From the NCBI GenBank assembly GCA_016776605.1, contig JADHTB010000014.1:1-64000 (forward strand): a DNA stretch of 64,000 nucleotides, written 5' to 3'. The notes beneath the pieces were generated by a model. That model worked only from the letters and a program-made list of their open reading frames with translations, did no database searches and was not told the DNA's origin. Source of the DNA: Alphaproteobacteria bacterium (GTDB taxonomy: Bacteria > Pseudomonadota > Alphaproteobacteria > GCA-2731375). Of the stretch, positions 61,676 through 64,000 are shown in pieces. Within the stretch, counting starts at the first letter, position 1. The number at the start of each line of letters is the position of its first letter. The position numbers were made by a program, and so were the translations under genes.

Positions 61676-62425
61676 ATGAAAACAGCGCTCCTTGAACAAT
61701 TGCTGGCCGACCGGGTGGCCAAACGCCAGGTGGTGTTGGCCACGGATCTGGCCACGGGTGATGGGCGATTGCTGTATCCGGAGGAAGGCCAGGGCGGTGA
61801 TGCGGCGCTATTGGACGCCGCGCGCCGGGTCATGGTTGCGGACAAAAGCGGCATCGTGGAAACAGCGGATGGCCGCAAGGTTTTTCTACACGTTTATAAC
61901 CCGCCCCTGCGTATGTTGATCGTTGGCGCGGTGCATATCGCCCAGCCGCTGTCCAGGATGGCGATGCTGACCGGTTATGACGTGGCCATTGTCGACCCGC
62001 GCCGGGAATTCGCCACCCAGGACCGCTTCCCCGGTATCACCCTGATCGACGCCTGGCCCGACGATGGCGTGGACGCATTTGCCCCCGACCGGCGCACCGC
62101 CATTGTCACCCTGACCCATGACCCGAAGCTGGATGATCCGGCCTTGATCAAGGTATTACGCAGCGACGCTTTCTACATTGGCTGCCTGGGTTCCAACCGG
62201 ACCCATGCCAAACGGGTCGAACGTCTGACGGCCGAGGGCTTCGGCGCGGCGGATTTGGTCCGGCTGCGCGCCCCCGTGGGGCTGGATATCGGCGCCAAAT
62301 CGCCGGCGGAGATTGCCATCTCGGTCATGGGGCAGATCACGGAATCCCTGCGCCGTCCGGTTCAGGTTGCAGCCGGCTTAGCAGCCGGAGCGGCGGCTGG
62401 TTCAGCAGTTGGGGCGGCGGAATGA
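61676..62425 (+). CDS. XdhC Rossmann-domain protein (CoxF-like)
   Basis: 249 residues from ATG 61676; the longer frame that begins inside the previous gene has no support. The Rossmann XdhC_C part contains MLIVGAVHIAQPLSRMAMLT and later AIVTLTHDPKLDDPAL and YIGCLGSNRTHAKRVERL, family hallmarks. The C-terminus is Ala/Gly-rich. Together with the previous protein it equals a split XdhC/CoxF used in maturing the Mo centre. It overlaps the next gene by ATGA. Confidence 0.88.
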   Translation: MKTALLEQLLADRVAKRQVVLATDLATGDGRLLYPEEGQGGDAALLDAARRVMVADKSGIVETADGRKVFLHVYNPPLRMLIVGAVHIAQPLSRMAMLTGYDVAIVDPRREFATQDRFPGITLIDAWPDDGVDAFAPDRRTAIVTLTHDPKLDDPALIKVLRSDAFYIGCLGSNRTHAKRVERLTAEGFGAADLVRLRAPVGLDIGAKSPAEIAISVMGQITESLRRPVQVAAGLAAGAAAGSAVGAAE

Positions 62426-64000
62426 TTTTCGGCCCGACACCTTTGGGCCAGGCCAAAGGCGCCATTCTGGCCCATTCGGTCAACACGGGCGGTGCGCGCA
62501 TGAAAAAAGGCCGCACGCTTTCCGCCGACGATGTTACGGCCCTGGCCAAGGCCGGCGTTACTGAGGTTATCGCCGCCCGCCTGGAAGCCGACGACGTGGC
62601 TGAAAATGCGGCGGCCAATGCCATTGCCAAAGCCTGTCAGGGTACGGGGAGCCGCCTGCAAGCGGCCTTTACGGGCCGCTGCAACCTGTACGCCGATGGC
62701 CCCGGCGTCCTGGTGCTGGACCCGGAGCGGGTTAATAGGCTGAACCGTATTCATGAAGCCATCACCATCGCCACCCTGGCCCCGAACGAGGCGGTAGAGG
62801 CCGGGCAGATGCTGGCGACCATCAAGATCATTCCCTTTGCCGCGCCGAAAGCTGCGGTGCGGCAGGCTATCGCCATCGCGGACGAGGCCGGCCCGTTACT
62901 CCATATCGCGCCCTATCGTGCCCGCCGGGCCGGTTTAATCATGACCACCTTGCCCGGTACCAAGGCCAGCGTGCTGGACAAGACCGCCGCGGTGCTGCGG
63001 GACCGTCTGGAACGCCTCGGCGCCGCCCTGGTGGACGAACAACGGTGCGCGCATGCCGCGGATGACATCGCGGCGGCGGTGCGCGGGCAATTGGCCCAGG
63101 GGTTGGAGCCGATTTTGATTTTTGGCGCGTCCGCCATTACCGACCGCCGGGACGAGGTGCCCGCCGGCATCGTCGCGGCGGGGGGCGAGATACAGCATTT
63201 CGGCATGCCGGTGGATCCGGGCAATCTGCTGTTGCTGGCACAGAAAGGCGATTGCGCGGTTATCGGGCTGCCGGGCTGCGCCCGTTCGCCCAAGCTGAAT
63301 GGTTTTGACTGGGTGTTGCAGCGCCTGTTAGCGGATCGGCCCGTAGGCCCGGACGAAATTACCGCCATGGGCGCGGGCGGTCTGTTGAAGGAGATCCCGT
63401 CGCGGCCGCAGCTGCGTGCGGGGGATATGGCCGCAACCGCGCCTAAAGTACCGCGGATAGCCGCGCTGGTCCTGGCGGCGGGCCAGTCCCGGCGCATGGG
63501 CGTGACCAACAAGCTGCTGGCGGAGATTGACGGCAAATCCATGCTGGCACGGGTGGTGGAGGCGGCCCAGGCCTCGCAGATCGCCCAGGTCATTGCCGTG
63601 ACCGGCCACGAGGCCGACAGCGTCGTTGCCGCGCTGGCCCCCTATGACGTGGGATCGGTGCATAATCCGGCCTTTGCCGATGGCCTCAGCACCTCGTTAC
63701 AGGCCGGCCTGGGGGCGCTGTCCGATGATATGGATGGCGTCATCATCCTGTTGGGCGATATGCCGCGCATCGCGCCGGGTCATATCGACCGGCTGATCGC
63801 GGCCTTTAACCCGGTGGAGGGCCGGGCCATCTGTGTCCCCACCTATCAGGGCAAACGGGGCAACCCGGTGCTGTTCGCAGCCAGATTTTTTGCCGAAATG
63901 GGCGGGGTTGCCGGCGACAGCGGCGCCAAGCATCTGATCGGCCAGCACGAGGATGAATTGGTGGAAGTCCCCATGGACGATGACAGCATCTTCCTGGACG
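62422..64000 (+). CDS. Molybdopterin-binding / MobA-like nucleotidyltransferase fusion, 3' end outside window
   Basis: ATG 62422 overlaps the preceding stop (ATGA), and the frame stays open to the window edge (526 codons). Residues 1 to about 335 are a MoeA/CinA-like molybdopterin-binding region (VNTGGARMKKGRTL, then LEPILIFGASAITDRRD). From about 346 a MobA/MocA-like NTP transferase starts with IAALVLAAGQSRRMGVTNK and ILLGDMPRIAPGHI. Such fusions are predicted to cytidylate molybdenum cofactor for xanthine dehydrogenase-type enzymes, which fits the cox genes upstream. Confidence 0.88.
   Translation, partial: MIFGPTPLGQAKGAILAHSVNTGGARMKKGRTLSADDVTALAKAGVTEVIAARLEADDVAENAAANAIAKACQGTGSRLQAAFTGRCNLYADGPGVLVLDPERVNRLNRIHEAITIATLAPNEAVEAGQMLATIKIIPFAAPKAAVRQAIAIADEAGPLLHIAPYRARRAGLIMTTLPGTKASVLDKTAAVLRDRLERLGAALVDEQRCAHAADDIAAAVRGQLAQGLEPILIFGASAITDRRDEVPAGIVAAGGEIQHFGMPVDPGNLLLLAQKGDCAVIGLPGCARSPKLNGFDWVLQRLLADRPVGPDEITAMGAGGLLKEIPSRPQLRAGDMAATAPKVPRIAALVLAAGQSRRMGVTNKLLAEIDGKSMLARVVEAAQASQIAQVIAVTGHEADSVVAALAPYDVGSVHNPAFADGLSTSLQAGLGALSDDMDGVIILLGDMPRIAPGHIDRLIAAFNPVEGRAICVPTYQGKRGNPVLFAARFFAEMGGVAGDSGAKHLIGQHEDELVEVPMDDDSIFLD

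Noticed and set aside
1..64000. tRNA, rRNA or tmRNA genes
   Set aside because: I looked for tRNA-like arms and CCA ends in the intergenic gaps and saw none. Reading by eye could miss a divergent one.

Overview
The window reads as chromosomal DNA of an alphaproteobacterium, probably Rhodospirillales-like. The reasons are a gcrA cell-cycle regulator with a consensus DnaA box upstream (34478-34486), a full CtrA-type box (TTAA-N7-TTAA, 46229-46243) before a double cold-shock-domain gene, and GANTC sites inside a repeat family. Coding density is high and many genes join through ATGA overlaps. I see no rRNA, tRNA, CRISPR array, phage or insertion-sequence transposase.

Layout. 1-8 kb: the tail of a VOC-family gene, then a peptide-type ABC importer split into two divergent blocks (two paralogous Tat-exported binding proteins, two ATPases, two permeases). 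8-15.3 kb: a MetE-like methyltransferase, a DapA-family lyase/synthase, a glutathione transferase, dgoK-dgoA, a metallo-beta-lactamase-fold hydrolase, a PAS-like protein and an uncharacterised GNAT-like protein with its own promoter and palindrome. 15.5-23.6 kb: an acyl-CoA dehydrogenase, two MaoC-like hotdog proteins, Sua5/TsaC, a GlcD-type FAD oxidoreductase, an MFS transporter and an SRAP-family protein. 23.7-34.4 kb: a membrane PAS histidine kinase, an RND efflux pair, a four-rhodanese protein, a small Ser/Thr-tailed secreted protein, a DadA-like oxidase and a YheT-like hydrolase. 34.4-37.4 kb: gcrA, a 53-residue membrane protein, a BON-domain protein and glutathione-dependent formaldehyde dehydrogenase. 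37.5-45.1 kb: a ten-gene Mrp/Mbh-like cation/proton antiporter operon with three large NuoL/M/N-type subunits and a stand-alone DUF4040 protein in place of MrpA. 45-47 kb: a PAP2 phosphatase and the double cold-shock protein. 47.2-50.6 kb: thiZXY under a TPP riboswitch, with tenA divergent from it. 50.7-54.3 kb: a methylmalonyl-CoA-type mutase whose large-subunit gene carries an in-frame stop, and soluble transhydrogenase. 54.5-64 kb: coxG then coxSLM-D-E, two XdhC-type proteins and a MoeA/MobA-like fusion that runs off the window. The S-L-M order and the AARGAGR loop mark a form II-type molybdenum hydroxylase rather than a proven CO dehydrogenase.

The most unusual feature is a family of palindromic intergenic elements. 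Six copies are exactly 101 bp, one is degenerate, and there are 31-bp relatives. Each 101-bp unit folds as two hairpins, subfamilies differ by compensatory base pairs, and the ends repeatedly supply the TAG stop codon of the adjacent gene. Other points of note are the nonsense codon in the mutase, a perfect 27-bp inverted repeat before the Sua5 gene, and a Shine-Dalgarno sequence embedded in the TPP aptamer ahead of a TTG start.
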